Positions 26,118 through 38,355 of a stretch of DNA of 64,000 nt are shown here, in pieces. Position 1 is the first letter of the stretch. Every line of letters begins with the position of its first letter. The notes under the pieces are model-generated. The model was not told the DNA's origin and searched no databases. It was given only the letters and a program-made list of their open reading frames with translations. The translations under genes and the position numbers were made by a program. The DNA comes from GCA-016699835 sp964543905 (GTDB lineage Bacteria > Planctomycetota > Phycisphaerae > Phycisphaerales > UBA1924), in the NCBI GenBank assembly GCA_964543905.1, contig CAZIZO010000008.1, forward strand, positions 116,671 through 180,670, in the 5' to 3' direction.

Positions 26118-27257
26118 TCAGTTTCGGACACGTTCGCACATCGCGATCAGGGCGCGTACCTGTCGGGCGGCCTCCGCAACGTCCATGCTCGCCGTCACCG
26201 CCTTGGAGACCTCGTCCGCCGCACGCCCCACCGTCTCGAATCCCATCGCCGCGGCCGAACCTCGGATCTGGTTGCAGAGCGATCGGCAGGATTCGGCATC
26301 GTTCCTCGCGAGGACGTCCGACAGTTTCTTGGCGTAGTTCTTGCACTGGCTGACGAACGTCTCCACGAGGCAGAAACTCGGATGATCTCGGGGCAGCGTC
26401 GTGGTGAGCCCGCTGGTCACCCGACCCGCGACGATGAACTCCGCGATCGCGCGAAAGAGGACGGGTTGCGACAAGGGCTTGGAGAGGAACGCGTTGACCT
26501 TCGACGAGGTGAGCCTGGAACGTGTGACGCTCGTCGTGTCCGCCGTCAGCATGATGACGGGCGTGTCCACGCCCTGCGATCGCAGGGTTTCGACATACGT
26601 GACGCCGTCCATCCCGGGCATGTCGTAGTCGGTGAGGATGAGGTCGAACGGCTCGGCGGAGAGTTTGAGAGCCTCGTCGGGCGTCCGCGCGGGCACGAGG
26701 CGAAGATCGGTCTCGCGCAGGAAGTGGCGGACGATCGTGTGGTCCATCTCCGAATCTTCCACGTACAAGACGGAGCCCTTGAGTTGCTCGGGCTTGACGT
26801 TTTCGAGTGAGAAGCAGTCGTCGAAGGGGTCGCACTTGACATAATCACGGAGGCGGATCTGGGTGCCGAATCGCACGCCGATCTCGTGGATCACGCCACG
26901 CACGTGCGCGCACCGGCACACCACCCCCGGCATCTCGGTGATGTGCCCATCGACCCCGGGGAGACGCACGACCACCTTCGAACCCGTGTGCAGATAGGCG
27001 CTGTGGAGCACGCTCATCCCGCCCGAAGAGAGGTTGCGACAGGCCACGAGGATGTCCATCGCGGAGCCGCCGTGGTGCAGGATGCGCATCGAGATCGAGG
27101 CATGGGCGAAGGGCATCCGGACGTACTCGCGTCGCTTGGAGGCCTTGCCGGACGAGCCGGAGTCCATCTCGGCGATGAGGAGGTCCAACTCCCGGGGTTG
27201 CATCCCGATCGAGTTCAGCCGACCTCTCGAGTGCGCCGTGCTTTGCGGTGCTTTCAT
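26118..27257 (-). CDS. PilZ-receiver-HPt-like signalling protein
   Basis: A 379-residue protein with three domains. A PilZ-like domain covers about 42-150 (KRREYVRMPF, NLSSGGMSVL, GVIHEIGVRF). A complete receiver covers 162-275 (VEDSE, phosphoacceptor Asp210 in ILTDYDMPGMDG, Thr238, Lys260). A four-helix HPt-like domain covers 290-379. In the HPt the usual phospho-His position before K/R-G-S is Asn329 (LCNQIRGSAAAMGF), so it probably cannot relay phosphate. It likely links c-di-GMP or surface signalling to a phosphorelay; partners are not in the window. Confidence 0.8.
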   Translation of the reverse strand: MKAPQSTAHSRGRLNSIGMQPRELDLLIAEMDSGSSGKASKRREYVRMPFAHASISMRILHHGGSAMDILVACRNLSSGGMSVLHSAYLHTGSKVVVRLPGVDGHITEMPGVVCRCAHVRGVIHEIGVRFGTQIRLRDYVKCDPFDDCFSLENVKPEQLKGSVLYVEDSEMDHTIVRHFLRETDLRLVPARTPDEALKLSAEPFDLILTDYDMPGMDGVTYVETLRSQGVDTPVIMLTADTTSVTRSRLTSSKVNAFLSKPLSQPVLFRAIAEFIVAGRVTSGLTTTLPRDHPSFCLVETFVSQCKNYAKKLSDVLARNDAESCRSLCNQIRGSAAAMGFETVGRAADEVSKAVTASMDVAEAARQVRALIAMCERVRN

Positions 27258-27413
27258 GTGACATCCCACGAATGCGGGGGGCGAACGAACGCCGTTCGGA
27301 TGCTCCGCCGTTGTGCGAACAGATCGGCAGGTTGTCGATTCGGCGTTGATGCCGCGCACCGCGAAGGCACGTTTCGGGTCGATCGTGCGGATCGGCGGGT
27401 TTCGAGCGTGTGT

Positions 27414-27437
27414 GAGGCGCGGGTTATCACGCGCCTC
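27414..27437. repeat. Inverted repeat between gyrB and the PilZ gene
   Basis: GAGGCGCG and CGCGCCTC form a perfect 8-bp stem around an eight-base loop (GGTTATCA). No T-run follows on either strand, so it is a weak terminator or operator candidate, 74 bases after the gyrB stop. The rest of 27258-27511 shows nothing else. Confidence 0.35.
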
Positions 27438-27511
27438 GCCCGATCGGCGGACGGGCACGTACCACAAATTTGAGGTGGTCTCCCGCACACACGGGCGCGC
27501 CCCAGTCGCGG

Positions 27512-30262
<2,751 letters not shown>

Positions 30263-30979
30263 GTGCACCTTGCTCGTTCGGTATCGAAGTCGTTTCGATT
30301 CCCCGGCGGGCGGTGAGCCGACGGGAGGACGCACGTCCATTGCGAGATCGATTATCATAGCCCAAGTCCACGCAGGCATGGGCGCAAAACACTATGAGAT
30401 TCGGCCAGATTTGACTTGTTCGGGTGGGCACGCATGAGGAACGTTCCGTCAAATGAGCCTTTGATTTCCGACTCAACTTCGCCGCCCGTAGCCCGTGCCG
30501 GATCAACCCTTTCAAAGAACGATCATAACCCGAACATGAGTTCCATTTTCCTGACGACGCGTGATCGCTGGACGTGGGACTCAGGCGCGCCTCGACCCGG
30601 ATGGGACAAGCCAACCCGGTGCCGTGGTCCGGCCTGTGGTTCATGACGATGCTCGCGATCTTCTGGATCTCGCGCACTCGTGCGTACGGACTGGGGGTGC
30701 GAGAAGCGGTGGCGCTGACGACGTGCGCTGTCCTCGTCGCCGCTGGAGCCTGGGGCGCCGGGCGTCAAGTCCGAGCGGTCTGAATACTGGCTTCAGCGGA
30801 GGACGCGCACGAGATTGACCCGGATCGGCGAGCATGTCATTGTCGCGACGTGGGGTTAGCCCCTTGTCGAGCGGAGTTCGGGAAGGTCGTCGCCGAGGCC
30901 GCGATCTCGCCGCATCCGACTCCGCCGCTGCCCGATGCCGACCTCACGGGATGATGCACAGGAGGCGACGGCACGCAAG
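30263..30979. other. Long intergenic region between gyrB and the L,D-transpeptidase gene
   Basis: Mostly without convincing genes. A TATGAT hexamer on the minus strand (30354-30359) could be the -10 of gyrB, giving a leader of about 80 bases, but no good -35 is seen. A short membrane-like open frame at 30601-30783 is listed separately. Confidence 0.4.
30601..30783 (+). CDS. Possible small membrane protein
   Basis: Sixty codons with two hydrophobic stretches (LWFMTMLAIFWI and AVALTTCAVLVAAGAWG) split by a basic turn, which is the pattern of a two-helix membrane peptide. There is no clear Shine-Dalgarno, no recognised family and no operon partner, so this may be chance. Confidence 0.25.
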   Translation: MGQANPVPWSGLWFMTMLAIFWISRTRAYGLGVREAVALTTCAVLVAAGAWGAGRQVRAV

Positions 30980-31003
30980 AAAAACCCACCCGCGACGGGT
31001 GGG
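30980..31003 (-). terminator. Rho-independent terminator of the L,D-transpeptidase gene
   Basis: On the minus strand a perfect 8-bp stem CCCACCCG / CGGGTGGG with loop TCG is followed by TTTTT, 40 bases past the stop. Confidence 0.8.
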
Positions 31004-31042
31004 CAAGGCTGGATCGGTCTCGACCACGCGTGTCGTGGGCGC

Positions 31043-32386
31043 TCAGGGCACGATCTTGACGACGCTGATCTGCTCGCTGAGCATTTCATACACCAGCGCG
31101 ATGTCGTCGGAGCCCATGCGGACGCAGCCCATGCTGCGCTGCTTGCCGATGCTGTCGGGCTCGATCGTGCCGTGGAGTCCGAATCCTTTGTACGCGGCGG
31201 AGGAGCCGGTGCCTTCGAGGCCCACCCAGTGCTCGCCGATGGGGTTCTTGGGGTCGTTCGCGTCGAACTTCTCGCCCGTGCGGGGGTTCACCCAGTGCGG
31301 GTTGATGAGTTTGCTCCCCTTCTTGACGACGAACGACCCGATCGGCGTCGAAGAATCCTCCGCGCCGAGCCCCACCTTGAACGACCGGATGTAGACCCAA
31401 CTCTCCGGTTCGTCGGGCGAGCCCGCGAAGAGGTCGAGGCGGTAATCGCCCTTGCTCACGATCGCGTGGAATGGACCACGCACAAGTTTGAGTTGCTGAC
31501 CGACCTGGATCGTGTTGGGGCTGGAGAGTTTGTTCACGCGCTGGATCAGGCGCCAGTCGGCGGCGAGTTGTCGCTTGCGGGCGATCTTCACGAGGCTGTC
31601 CCCGGGTTCGACCTTGTACGCCTCGCAGAGGGAATCGCCCGCGGTCACCTTGTTCCCGAAGACCAGTTCTTCGTTGATCTTCGTCAGTTTGTCGCGAAGG
31701 GAGGACTTGTCCGAGGCGCTCGCGGAAGGATTGAGCAGCGCCCGGCTGTAGGAGATGCGGGCCTGGAGCGGGTTGCCGCGGGCCAGCGCGGAATCACCGG
31801 CTTCGATCTGGGCGCGGACGTCGCTCGTTGAGCCCGACGCGGGGATGCTCGGGGGCGTGGCGGGCGGGGCGGACGATGGCTCGGTGGAGGACGTCGCGGC
31901 GCTCGCGGGGGTTGGCGCGCCCGTTGGCGTGGGGGGCGTGCCGGCGGGCGTCGCGAGGGTGGATTCGGAGGGCTTGACCACTGGGGCCGCGCCGGGGGCG
32001 CTGAGATCGACGGGCAAGGGCTTGCCACTCGAATCCGCCGGAGTCGTTGTGGGCGTGGGTGAGCCCTGGGCGAGGGTCGTGGGGGTCGGTGGCGATGGCT
32101 CGGCCTTGGGGGGCCCGAGGTGGACTTTCTTCGCGCCCTCGTCTTTCGTGCTCGGGCCGGGGTCGCCGGGCATGCCCGCCGCCTGGGGCTTGGAATCGCC
32201 CGCGCCCGTCTTGGGCGTCGAGATCTTGTTCAAACCCCAGAGCAACCCGACCACCGCAACGACGGCGAGGGCGATCCCGCCCAGGAGCATCGCCGGGTTT
32301 GTGTCCTTCTTGGGCCCACCTCGGCTGTTGTTGCTGCTCACGCGGCCAAGTTCCGACGAACGATCCTGCTGGGAGGGGAGTGCCAT
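31043..32386 (-). CDS. Membrane-anchored LysM / L,D-transpeptidase (YkuD)
   Basis: A 447-residue envelope enzyme. One membrane helix (residues about 33-52, MLLGGIALAVVAVVGLLWGL) is followed by a long Pro/Thr/Ala-rich linker (about 55-190) that spans the periplasm. A LysM module comes next (YKVEPGDSLVKIARKR... NTIQVGQQLKLV), then a YkuD catalytic domain. The active-site motif is HGTIEPDSIGKQRSMGCVRM, with the catalytic Cys in GCVRM. It would make 3-3 crosslinks in peptidoglycan or attach proteins to it, which fits a planctomycete with a thin wall (family knowledge). A strong terminator follows. Confidence 0.92.
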   Translation of the reverse strand: MALPSQQDRSSELGRVSSNNSRGGPKKDTNPAMLLGGIALAVVAVVGLLWGLNKISTPKTGAGDSKPQAAGMPGDPGPSTKDEGAKKVHLGPPKAEPSPPTPTTLAQGSPTPTTTPADSSGKPLPVDLSAPGAAPVVKPSESTLATPAGTPPTPTGAPTPASAATSSTEPSSAPPATPPSIPASGSTSDVRAQIEAGDSALARGNPLQARISYSRALLNPSASASDKSSLRDKLTKINEELVFGNKVTAGDSLCEAYKVEPGDSLVKIARKRQLAADWRLIQRVNKLSSPNTIQVGQQLKLVRGPFHAIVSKGDYRLDLFAGSPDEPESWVYIRSFKVGLGAEDSSTPIGSFVVKKGSKLINPHWVNPRTGEKFDANDPKNPIGEHWVGLEGTGSSAAYKGFGLHGTIEPDSIGKQRSMGCVRMGSDDIALVYEMLSEQISVVKIVP

Positions 32387-32432
32387 GTGCTATACCTTCC
32401 GTGGTCGGGTTCTCGGCGTCCTGCCGAGCCCT

Positions 32433-33047
32433 TCAACCTCTCTCGAACACCCGAGTGGGCGTGACGACCGCATCCAAACGAACGTCCCACCGATCCATCG
32501 GCACGGCATCGACGATTTGCTCATCAAACGCCACCCCGATCTTGGCCGCGCGGACCCGAGGATCGGCCAAGAAACGATCATAGAACCCCGCGCCCCGCCC
32601 GAGACGGGCGCACGTGGAATCAAACGCGATTCCGGGCACCAGAATCACGTCGATCTGCTCGGTCGGTAGGTCCGGGCAGTCCGGGGCGGGCTGATCGATG
32701 CCATGCTTTCCGGGCACCAGATCGTGGGCCCAATCCGAAACCTCAGCACCCCGCATCGTCCTCGCCGCCCAATCCACGCGAGGCACCCCTACACGCCCAC
32801 CCCGCCCCAGCCAGTCGATCGCGACCGGGCGAATATCGACTTCCTCGCCCGAGGGCACAAAGACCAGGGCCGTCGACCATCGCCCAACCCCTCCAAGCCC
32901 CAGCACCCTTGCGCAGAGGTCGGTCGATCGTGCGGTTCGCTCGGCAGGCGACAGGTGGTGCACCCGCTCCTTCGCTTCTCGACGAAGGCGTTGCTTCTCT
33001 GCCCGAAGGGTGTCATCGGGCTCCGGTGGCGGTGCGGAGGGGGACAC
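32433..33047 (-). CDS. 5-formyltetrahydrofolate cyclo-ligase
   Basis: A 204-residue member of the YgfA/MTHFS family that uses ATP to convert 5-formyl-THF to 5,10-methenyl-THF. It has the basic N-terminus LRAEKQRLRREAKERV, the central FVPSGEEVDIRP, and the signature VPGIAFDSTCARLGRGAGFYDRFL near the C-terminus, with DAVVTPTRVF at the end. Length is normal for the family. It lies between two terminated genes and appears to be transcribed alone. Confidence 0.9.
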   Translation of the reverse strand: MSPSAPPPEPDDTLRAEKQRLRREAKERVHHLSPAERTARSTDLCARVLGLGGVGRWSTALVFVPSGEEVDIRPVAIDWLGRGGRVGVPRVDWAARTMRGAEVSDWAHDLVPGKHGIDQPAPDCPDLPTEQIDVILVPGIAFDSTCARLGRGAGFYDRFLADPRVRAAKIGVAFDEQIVDAVPMDRWDVRLDAVVTPTRVFERG

Positions 33048-33116
33048 GCCGGAGCGTACACGTCCTTTCTCGACGACGGAGCGGCCGCAGGTGCGATTGA
33101 TGCGTCGCGCAACATC

Positions 33117-33145
33117 AAAAAAACGCCCCCGGCAACGCGGGGGCG
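33117..33145 (-). terminator. Rho-independent terminator of the YceI-like gene
   Basis: On the minus strand a CGCCCCC / GGGGGCG stem with an eight-base loop is followed by seven T, 20 bases past the stop. Confidence 0.85.
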
Positions 33146-33165
33146 TGCGACGGCGATCTACGTCG

Positions 33166-34053
33166 TCAGTTGTTGGAAACGGGGGCCTTCTTCTCGTCCT
33201 TCGCGGGTTTGGCGTCTTTCGTGCCCGAGTCGGAGCCCGGCTCGACGCTGGTCATGAACAGCGACGTCGTGATCTCGATCTCTTCCGCGACCTTCTTTTT
33301 GTCGCTGATCGCCTCGTTCTTCACGCCGAAGTCGGCCAGTTTCACCTTGTACTTGCACTCGATGAACATGAGGTCCCCGGGGCCGATGACGCTGCTGGCG
33401 GTCGACTCCTTGAGGAACCGGAGTTTGACGCCCGGGATCTCCATCGCCTTGGTCACGCCATGGATGGTCATGTCACCGACGAGGGTCGCACCAAAACTCT
33501 GGATATTGGGGTTCTTCGGGCCTTCCTGCGGCTTGGCGTCCTTGACCTCCTTCACCTTGAACGTGATGTTCGGGTACTTGGCGGCGTTGAGCCAGTTTTC
33601 TTGTTGCAGGTGCCCGTCACGCGTCGAGTTGCCCGTGCGGATGGAAGCGACCGGCACGCGGAACTCGGCACCCTTCAAGGCCGCGGGGCTCTCCTCCGGA
33701 CCCGCGACCACATAGCCCACCGTGAAGCGCGAGTAGCCCTCGATCTTCTCGTTCGGAGCATCGGAGACGAACTTCATGTTCTTTTCTCGACGCCCGGCCA
33801 TCACGTGATAGACCTTGCCCTGCTTGGCAAGGTCCGCGGGCACGTCCATTTTGATCGGGAACTTGCCGTTGTCCTTCTCGTCCTCGGCGGAGGTGTCCTT
33901 CTTCTCCGGCGCTTTGGGCGCGGGCTTGGGTTCGCTGGTGGGGTTGTCGGACGGCTTGGGTGCCGGTTTGACCTCCTGCGCCCAGGCCGACGCGGCCAGC
34001 CCGCACGAAGCCACAAGCCCAAGCATCACGACGCGATACGATCGAAAGTCCAT
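33166..34053 (-). CDS. Secreted YceI-like lipid/quinone-binding domain protein
   Basis: A 295-residue exported protein; signal peptide MDFRSYRVVMLGLVASCGLAASAWA, and a good AAGGAG Shine-Dalgarno eight bases before the ATG at 34053. A Pro/Lys/Glu-rich segment (about 26-60) precedes a YceI-type beta-barrel (HLQQENWLNAAKYPNITFKV, GDMTIHGVTKAMEIPGVKL). The family binds isoprenoids or other lipids in the periplasm. The C-terminal tail is Lys/Ala/Asp rich. The gene has its own terminator, so it is probably monocistronic. Confidence 0.85.
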   Translation of the reverse strand: MDFRSYRVVMLGLVASCGLAASAWAQEVKPAPKPSDNPTSEPKPAPKAPEKKDTSAEDEKDNGKFPIKMDVPADLAKQGKVYHVMAGRREKNMKFVSDAPNEKIEGYSRFTVGYVVAGPEESPAALKGAEFRVPVASIRTGNSTRDGHLQQENWLNAAKYPNITFKVKEVKDAKPQEGPKNPNIQSFGATLVGDMTIHGVTKAMEIPGVKLRFLKESTASSVIGPGDLMFIECKYKVKLADFGVKNEAISDKKKVAEEIEITTSLFMTSVEPGSDSGTKDAKPAKDEKKAPVSNN

Positions 34054-34174
34054 CGAGCAAACTCCTTGAGGTGACTGGTATGACGTGTTTCGAGTGAGGG
34101 TGTTCCCCGACCCTTCATGGCATTGTCTGGATTTGGTTCGGTCCGAACGCGAACAACGGTAGCAAGGCCCGGAC

Positions 34175-34519
34175 CTATCGGCTATGACCCGTTCGACGGG
34201 AGAGGAGCAGACCCACCCCACACAGGGCCAACGTCGGGAGGGCGATCGTGCTCACCGAAAGCAAGAACTTCCCCGGGCCGGCGGGCAGCATGCCGAACCC
34301 GAACGAGTTGTCCATGGGCGGGATTCCGGGTGGACGCTCGTCGACGGCGGGGTCATAAAACAGCATGGCCACCGGGTCGGGTTGGCTCTGGCTCGCCTCG
34401 AGTTCCGGGTCCGGATATCGCGTGAACGTGTGCGATCCGGTGGTGACGTGCAGCGCCCAGGACTGCACGAGGACGGCGAGGGTCAAAGTGACGAGCAGAA
34501 TCCGACCGAGCGTGCGCAT
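34175..34519 (-). CDS. Small two-helix membrane protein of unknown function
   Basis: A 114-residue protein with an N-terminal helix (ILLVTLTLAVLVQSWAL) and a C-terminal one (FLLSVSTIALPTLALCGVGLLL). Between them is a polar segment with RYPDPELEASQSQPDP and ERPPGIPPMDNSFGFG. A GGAG lies about nine bases before the ATG at 34519. It is divergent from the LolA-like gene, sharing a 95-base upstream region. No family recognised. Confidence 0.6.
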   Translation of the reverse strand: MRTLGRILLVTLTLAVLVQSWALHVTTGSHTFTRYPDPELEASQSQPDPVAMLFYDPAVDERPPGIPPMDNSFGFGMLPAGPGKFLLSVSTIALPTLALCGVGLLLSRRTGHSR

Positions 34520-34614
34520 GGGGGGTTCTCCGGACTCGGTGCCACGGAACTCTTTGGCGACCGCCTCGCCCAACTCGTGGATCGTACTGTTGCCGATCCT
34601 CGGGAGTTGGAACG

Positions 34615-35547
34615 ATGCACGCGATGATGATGCTGATGATTGGGCTGGTGGGCGCCTTGTCGTGGGGGAGGTGGGAACAGCCCGCGACAACTCCTGCGCC
34701 GTCGACGACGCCTGCGCCGGGCATCCAGGACAAACCCAACCCGGACCTCAAACTGGTGACTGAGATTCCGATCGTGCAGGCGCCGGAAGTCAAGAAGCCG
34801 TTCACGGGCGAGATCAAGACGGCGGACGATCTCCTGCGGGCGCTCGAGACGGCCGACGCGGACCTCAAGACGTTGCAGTCGGGGATCCTCTACAGCAAGG
34901 TGTGGTTGGACGGGAGCGATCGGCATGTGCGTGTCGGGCGCATCGCGTTCAGCGATGAGCGCGGGCCCGGCGGCGGCGCGCGCAAGTTCGCCGTCCTCTT
35001 TGACAAACTCAACATCGGGGATCGACTCACGGAGGAACCGAAGGAGTATGTCTTCGACGGGCGGACGCTGATCGAGCGCCTGGCGGACCAGAAGAAGGTG
35101 AACGTGCTGCTGCGTCTTGAGCCGGGGCAGACGGCCGACCCGCTGCGTATCGGGGAGGGGCCCGTGCCGATCCCGGTCGGTCAGGATCGGGGTGACATCC
35201 TCGCACGCTACGACGCCGCGCTCCTTCCCGCGACGCAGGACCTGTCGGGAGAAGATGAGGAGGAGACCCGTGGCCTCCACAAGTTTGTGGAAGGTGCGAT
35301 GCAACTGCGCCTGGTGCCCAAGCAGGCGAACGACAAGTACAAGGAGGTGCGTCTGTGGTATCGTCGTGGGACGAAGGAAAACGGCGATCCGCAACTCCTG
35401 CCGCGCATGGCGAGGGCCGTGCTGCGCAACGGCGACGTGGACCTCGTGCGGCTTTTCGACGTGAAGACGAACACCAGCGTCGACGCCAAGGTCTTCGAGA
35501 CCACGGCGCCCGTCGGGTGGCAGGTGCAGGACGTGAGCGAGCGGTGA
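34615..35547 (+). CDS. Exported LolA-like/outer-membrane lipoprotein-sorting-type protein
   Basis: A 310-residue protein with an N-terminal hydrophobic export segment (MMMLMIGLVGALSWG) and a Pro/Thr stretch. A LolA/LppX-like half-barrel follows: TADDLLRALETADADLKTLQSGI, VRVGRIAFSDERGPGGGARKFAVLFDKL, YVFDGRTLIERLADQKKVNVLLRL. GGGAG precedes the ATG. It could carry lipids or lipoproteins across the periplasm, by family. The fold call rests on pattern only. Confidence 0.7.
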   Translation: MHAMMMLMIGLVGALSWGRWEQPATTPAPSTTPAPGIQDKPNPDLKLVTEIPIVQAPEVKKPFTGEIKTADDLLRALETADADLKTLQSGILYSKVWLDGSDRHVRVGRIAFSDERGPGGGARKFAVLFDKLNIGDRLTEEPKEYVFDGRTLIERLADQKKVNVLLRLEPGQTADPLRIGEGPVPIPVGQDRGDILARYDAALLPATQDLSGEDEEETRGLHKFVEGAMQLRLVPKQANDKYKEVRLWYRRGTKENGDPQLLPRMARAVLRNGDVDLVRLFDVKTNTSVDAKVFETTAPVGWQVQDVSER

Positions 35548-35598
35548 AGGCGGGGGGCGGCGCGAATCCGCGTGGGCGGGCGTGCCGATAATTGTCGG

Positions 35599-38322
35599 AT
35601 GCGATCGAACTCTCTTCCAGCGTCGTGGGCGTGGGCGGTGGCCTTGGTGCTGGTCGCGGGAGGCGCCATCGCGGTGCAGCCCCCCGGAGGGCCCGCGATC
35701 ACCGAGCGTGACGGGGTGAAGAGCAAGGCTTTCGAGCCGATCGAGGCCCCTCCCCTCTCGACCTCGGTGCAGCGACTCCTCGATCAATCCTATCTGAGCG
35801 ACGCGGAGCGCCGTGAGATTCGCGTCAAGCATGGACAGTGGGAAGAGGCCGATCTTGCGATTCCGGAGGTGCGGGCACGTGCGGCGCTGATGCGGGGCGC
35901 ATATCTCGATGACTCGCTGAAGGATGTGAGCGTGCCCCCGATCCTGCGGGCGGAGGGTGCGGTCCGTCGAGGCGAGTTCGAAGATGCCCTGACGTTGCTC
36001 GGCGAGGAACGGTCGATGCGGGCGACACGACTTCGGGCGAACTCGCTCCTGGGGCTGGGGCGGCGAAGCGAGGCCGATGCCGTTCTTGACCATGCCGTCG
36101 AGGTCATGAAGGGGGATCGTCTCACGGACGCGGAGGAGTTGGTCGATGGCGTGCGCTGCCTGATGCTCCGGGCCCGGGTGCGAGGCCCCGAGGGCTCCGA
36201 TGGCGGCGACTTCAAGGCGATGATGGGCCTGCTCCAGCACGCGCGGGAGCAACTCGACAAGTTCTGCTGGACGGCCTCGCTCGCCGAGGCCGAACTGCTC
36301 TGGGAGAAGGACAACGGGAACGACGCGGGCGAGGCGCTCGAGGCGGTGCTGTCGCTGAATCCCAGGTGCGCCGACGCGTGGCGGATGTACGGCGAGATGT
36401 CGGTGGGGGGGCTCGATGCGACCCGCGCGATGCAGGTCGCGGTCAAACTCGAGTCGCTTGCCACGGGGAAGGAAGAAATGGCGTTCGAGCGGTTCGAGAC
36501 GCCCGCCGCCGCGATCGTGCTCGCGTGGATGCGTCTGCGCGAGAATGACTCGGCGTTCGCGGAGTCGCTGCTCGCGGTGCCCGCGGCGATGTATCCCAAG
36601 ATGCCCGAGTTGCTCGCGTGGCAAGCCGCCGCCGCCGCCGCGGGGTACGACTTCGAGCGTGCGGACGCCTTGCTGAGGCGTCTGGATGAGTTGTCGCCGG
36701 GCACGTACGAGGGCTACTTCCGTACGGGGATGATCCTGTCCGGAGCGCGGCAGTACGACGAGGCGGCGAGGTACCTGCGTGAGGCCGTCCAGCGCGCGCC
36801 GAACTGGCCCGAGCCCATCATCGAACTGGGTCTGCTGGAGATGCAATCCGGTCGGGACGCGGAAGCGCTCGAGGCGCTCGAGGCCGCCGCCCGACTCGAC
36901 TCGTTCAATGTCCGTGCCGCGAACAGCCTGGTGCTCGCTCGCGAACTCCGCACCTTTGCGAGCCTGGAGAGCGACCACTTTGTGGTGCGGTACAAGCCCG
37001 GGCAGGACGAAGTCATGGCGAGGGAGATGCTCGAGCCGCTGGAGCGGTCGTTCCGGCGGGTGACGGGGAACGGGCCCGGGGGGATCGACCACGTGCCCGC
37101 GCGAAAGACGGTCATCGAACTCATGCCCGACCACCGCTGGTTCAGCGTGCGGATCACGGGCATGCCCAAGTTGCACACCATCGCCGCCGCGACGGGGCCG
37201 GTCGTCGCGATGGAGGCCCCGCGCGAGGGGCCCGGGCACATGGCGGGGCCGTACGACTGGCGGAGGGTGGTCCAGCACGAGTACACGCACACGGTGACGC
37301 TCTCGCGCACGAAGAATCGTCTGCCGCACTGGTTCACGGAGGCGTCGGCGGTGTACCTTGAGGACGCGCCGCGCGACTACAGCACCGTGCAACTGCTGTT
37401 CGGCGCGTTCCGCGCGGATGAACTTTTGGATTTCGAGAAGATCAACATCGCGTTCGCGCGTCCGGAGAAGCCGACCGATCGCGCGCTCGCGTACGCCCAG
37501 GGGCACTGGATGTACGAGTACATCGTCGAGCGGTGGGGGCCCGGGGCGCCGCTCGCCCTCATGGACTTGTACGCCGCGGGGGTGCGCGAACCCGAAGCCT
37601 TCCAGAAGGTGCTGGGCGTGTCGCGCGATCAGTTCGCGATGGAGTTCAAGGGCTGGGCTCGGGCGCAACTCATCGCGTGGGGGATGATGCTCCCCGAAGG
37701 CACGCCGAGCGCGCGGGAGATCGTCCTCGAACTCCGGAACAAGGCCGTCCCCGACGCGGGCGACGACACGCCCGCCGACGACGAGCCCGACCCCACGCTC
37801 GAAGAGGTCATGCGGGCGCTGTCCCAGCACCCGAACCACCCCGACCTCTTGCGCGACGCGGTTCGGATGCAACTGGACGCCAAGCGGAACGTGGTGGACG
37901 GGCCGCTCGTGGATCTCCTGGAGCGCTACGCCCGGGCACGTCCGGTTGATCCACTCCCCCATCGGGTGCTTGCGAAGCACTACCTCTCGCGGGCGAGCGA
38001 GGGGGTGGCCAGCACGGGCGAGGGGATCCCGCACTTGGAGTATCTCGACGTGCGCGAGCAGCACTCGCCGGAATACGCGATCGAACTCGCGAAGCAGTAT
38101 GCGGCGCTCAAGGACTGGACCAAGGCGAGCGCGAAGTCGGATCGGGCCGTCGGGATCTCGCCGTACGACGCCTCCATCCGCGAGTTTGCGGCCAAGATCG
38201 CGCTGCAGCAAGGCGATGTCGCGACGGCGGAGCGGCACATCTGGGCGCTCACCGTGCTCGAACCGGACCGAGCCATCCACCGACAGCGCCTCGAGGCGGT
38301 GCGCAAGATGAAGGCGAAATAG
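35599..38322 (+). CDS. TPR protein with peptidase-MA-like domain
   Basis: A 907-residue exported protein with hydrophobic N-terminus (ASWAWAVALVLVAGGAIAV). Tetratricopeptide-like repeats occupy about residues 100-450 and the C-terminal 300 (ARYLREAVQRAPNWPEPIIELGLLEMQ). In between is a gluzincin site: HEYTH at 560-564 and the third ligand Glu in HWFTEASAVYLED, the peptidase-MA arrangement. It would be a periplasmic or surface metalloprotease with protein-interaction repeats. The ATG at 35599 has a GATAAT hexamer ending six bases before it and no Shine-Dalgarno, which suggests a leaderless mRNA. Confidence 0.88.
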   Translation: MRSNSLPASWAWAVALVLVAGGAIAVQPPGGPAITERDGVKSKAFEPIEAPPLSTSVQRLLDQSYLSDAERREIRVKHGQWEEADLAIPEVRARAALMRGAYLDDSLKDVSVPPILRAEGAVRRGEFEDALTLLGEERSMRATRLRANSLLGLGRRSEADAVLDHAVEVMKGDRLTDAEELVDGVRCLMLRARVRGPEGSDGGDFKAMMGLLQHAREQLDKFCWTASLAEAELLWEKDNGNDAGEALEAVLSLNPRCADAWRMYGEMSVGGLDATRAMQVAVKLESLATGKEEMAFERFETPAAAIVLAWMRLRENDSAFAESLLAVPAAMYPKMPELLAWQAAAAAAGYDFERADALLRRLDELSPGTYEGYFRTGMILSGARQYDEAARYLREAVQRAPNWPEPIIELGLLEMQSGRDAEALEALEAAARLDSFNVRAANSLVLARELRTFASLESDHFVVRYKPGQDEVMAREMLEPLERSFRRVTGNGPGGIDHVPARKTVIELMPDHRWFSVRITGMPKLHTIAAATGPVVAMEAPREGPGHMAGPYDWRRVVQHEYTHTVTLSRTKNRLPHWFTEASAVYLEDAPRDYSTVQLLFGAFRADELLDFEKINIAFARPEKPTDRALAYAQGHWMYEYIVERWGPGAPLALMDLYAAGVREPEAFQKVLGVSRDQFAMEFKGWARAQLIAWGMMLPEGTPSAREIVLELRNKAVPDAGDDTPADDEPDPTLEEVMRALSQHPNHPDLLRDAVRMQLDAKRNVVDGPLVDLLERYARARPVDPLPHRVLAKHYLSRASEGVASTGEGIPHLEYLDVREQHSPEYAIELAKQYAALKDWTKASAKSDRAVGISPYDASIREFAAKIALQQGDVATAERHIWALTVLEPDRAIHRQRLEAVRKMKAK

Positions 38323-38355
38323 GTTGGAACTCGTGACCGAGGTCACACCGGACGC

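Noticed and set aside
34483..38346. Minus-strand open frame of over 1200 codons
   Set aside because: Antisense shadow of the LolA-like and TPR/peptidase genes, with a His/Arg-rich translation typical of such shadows.
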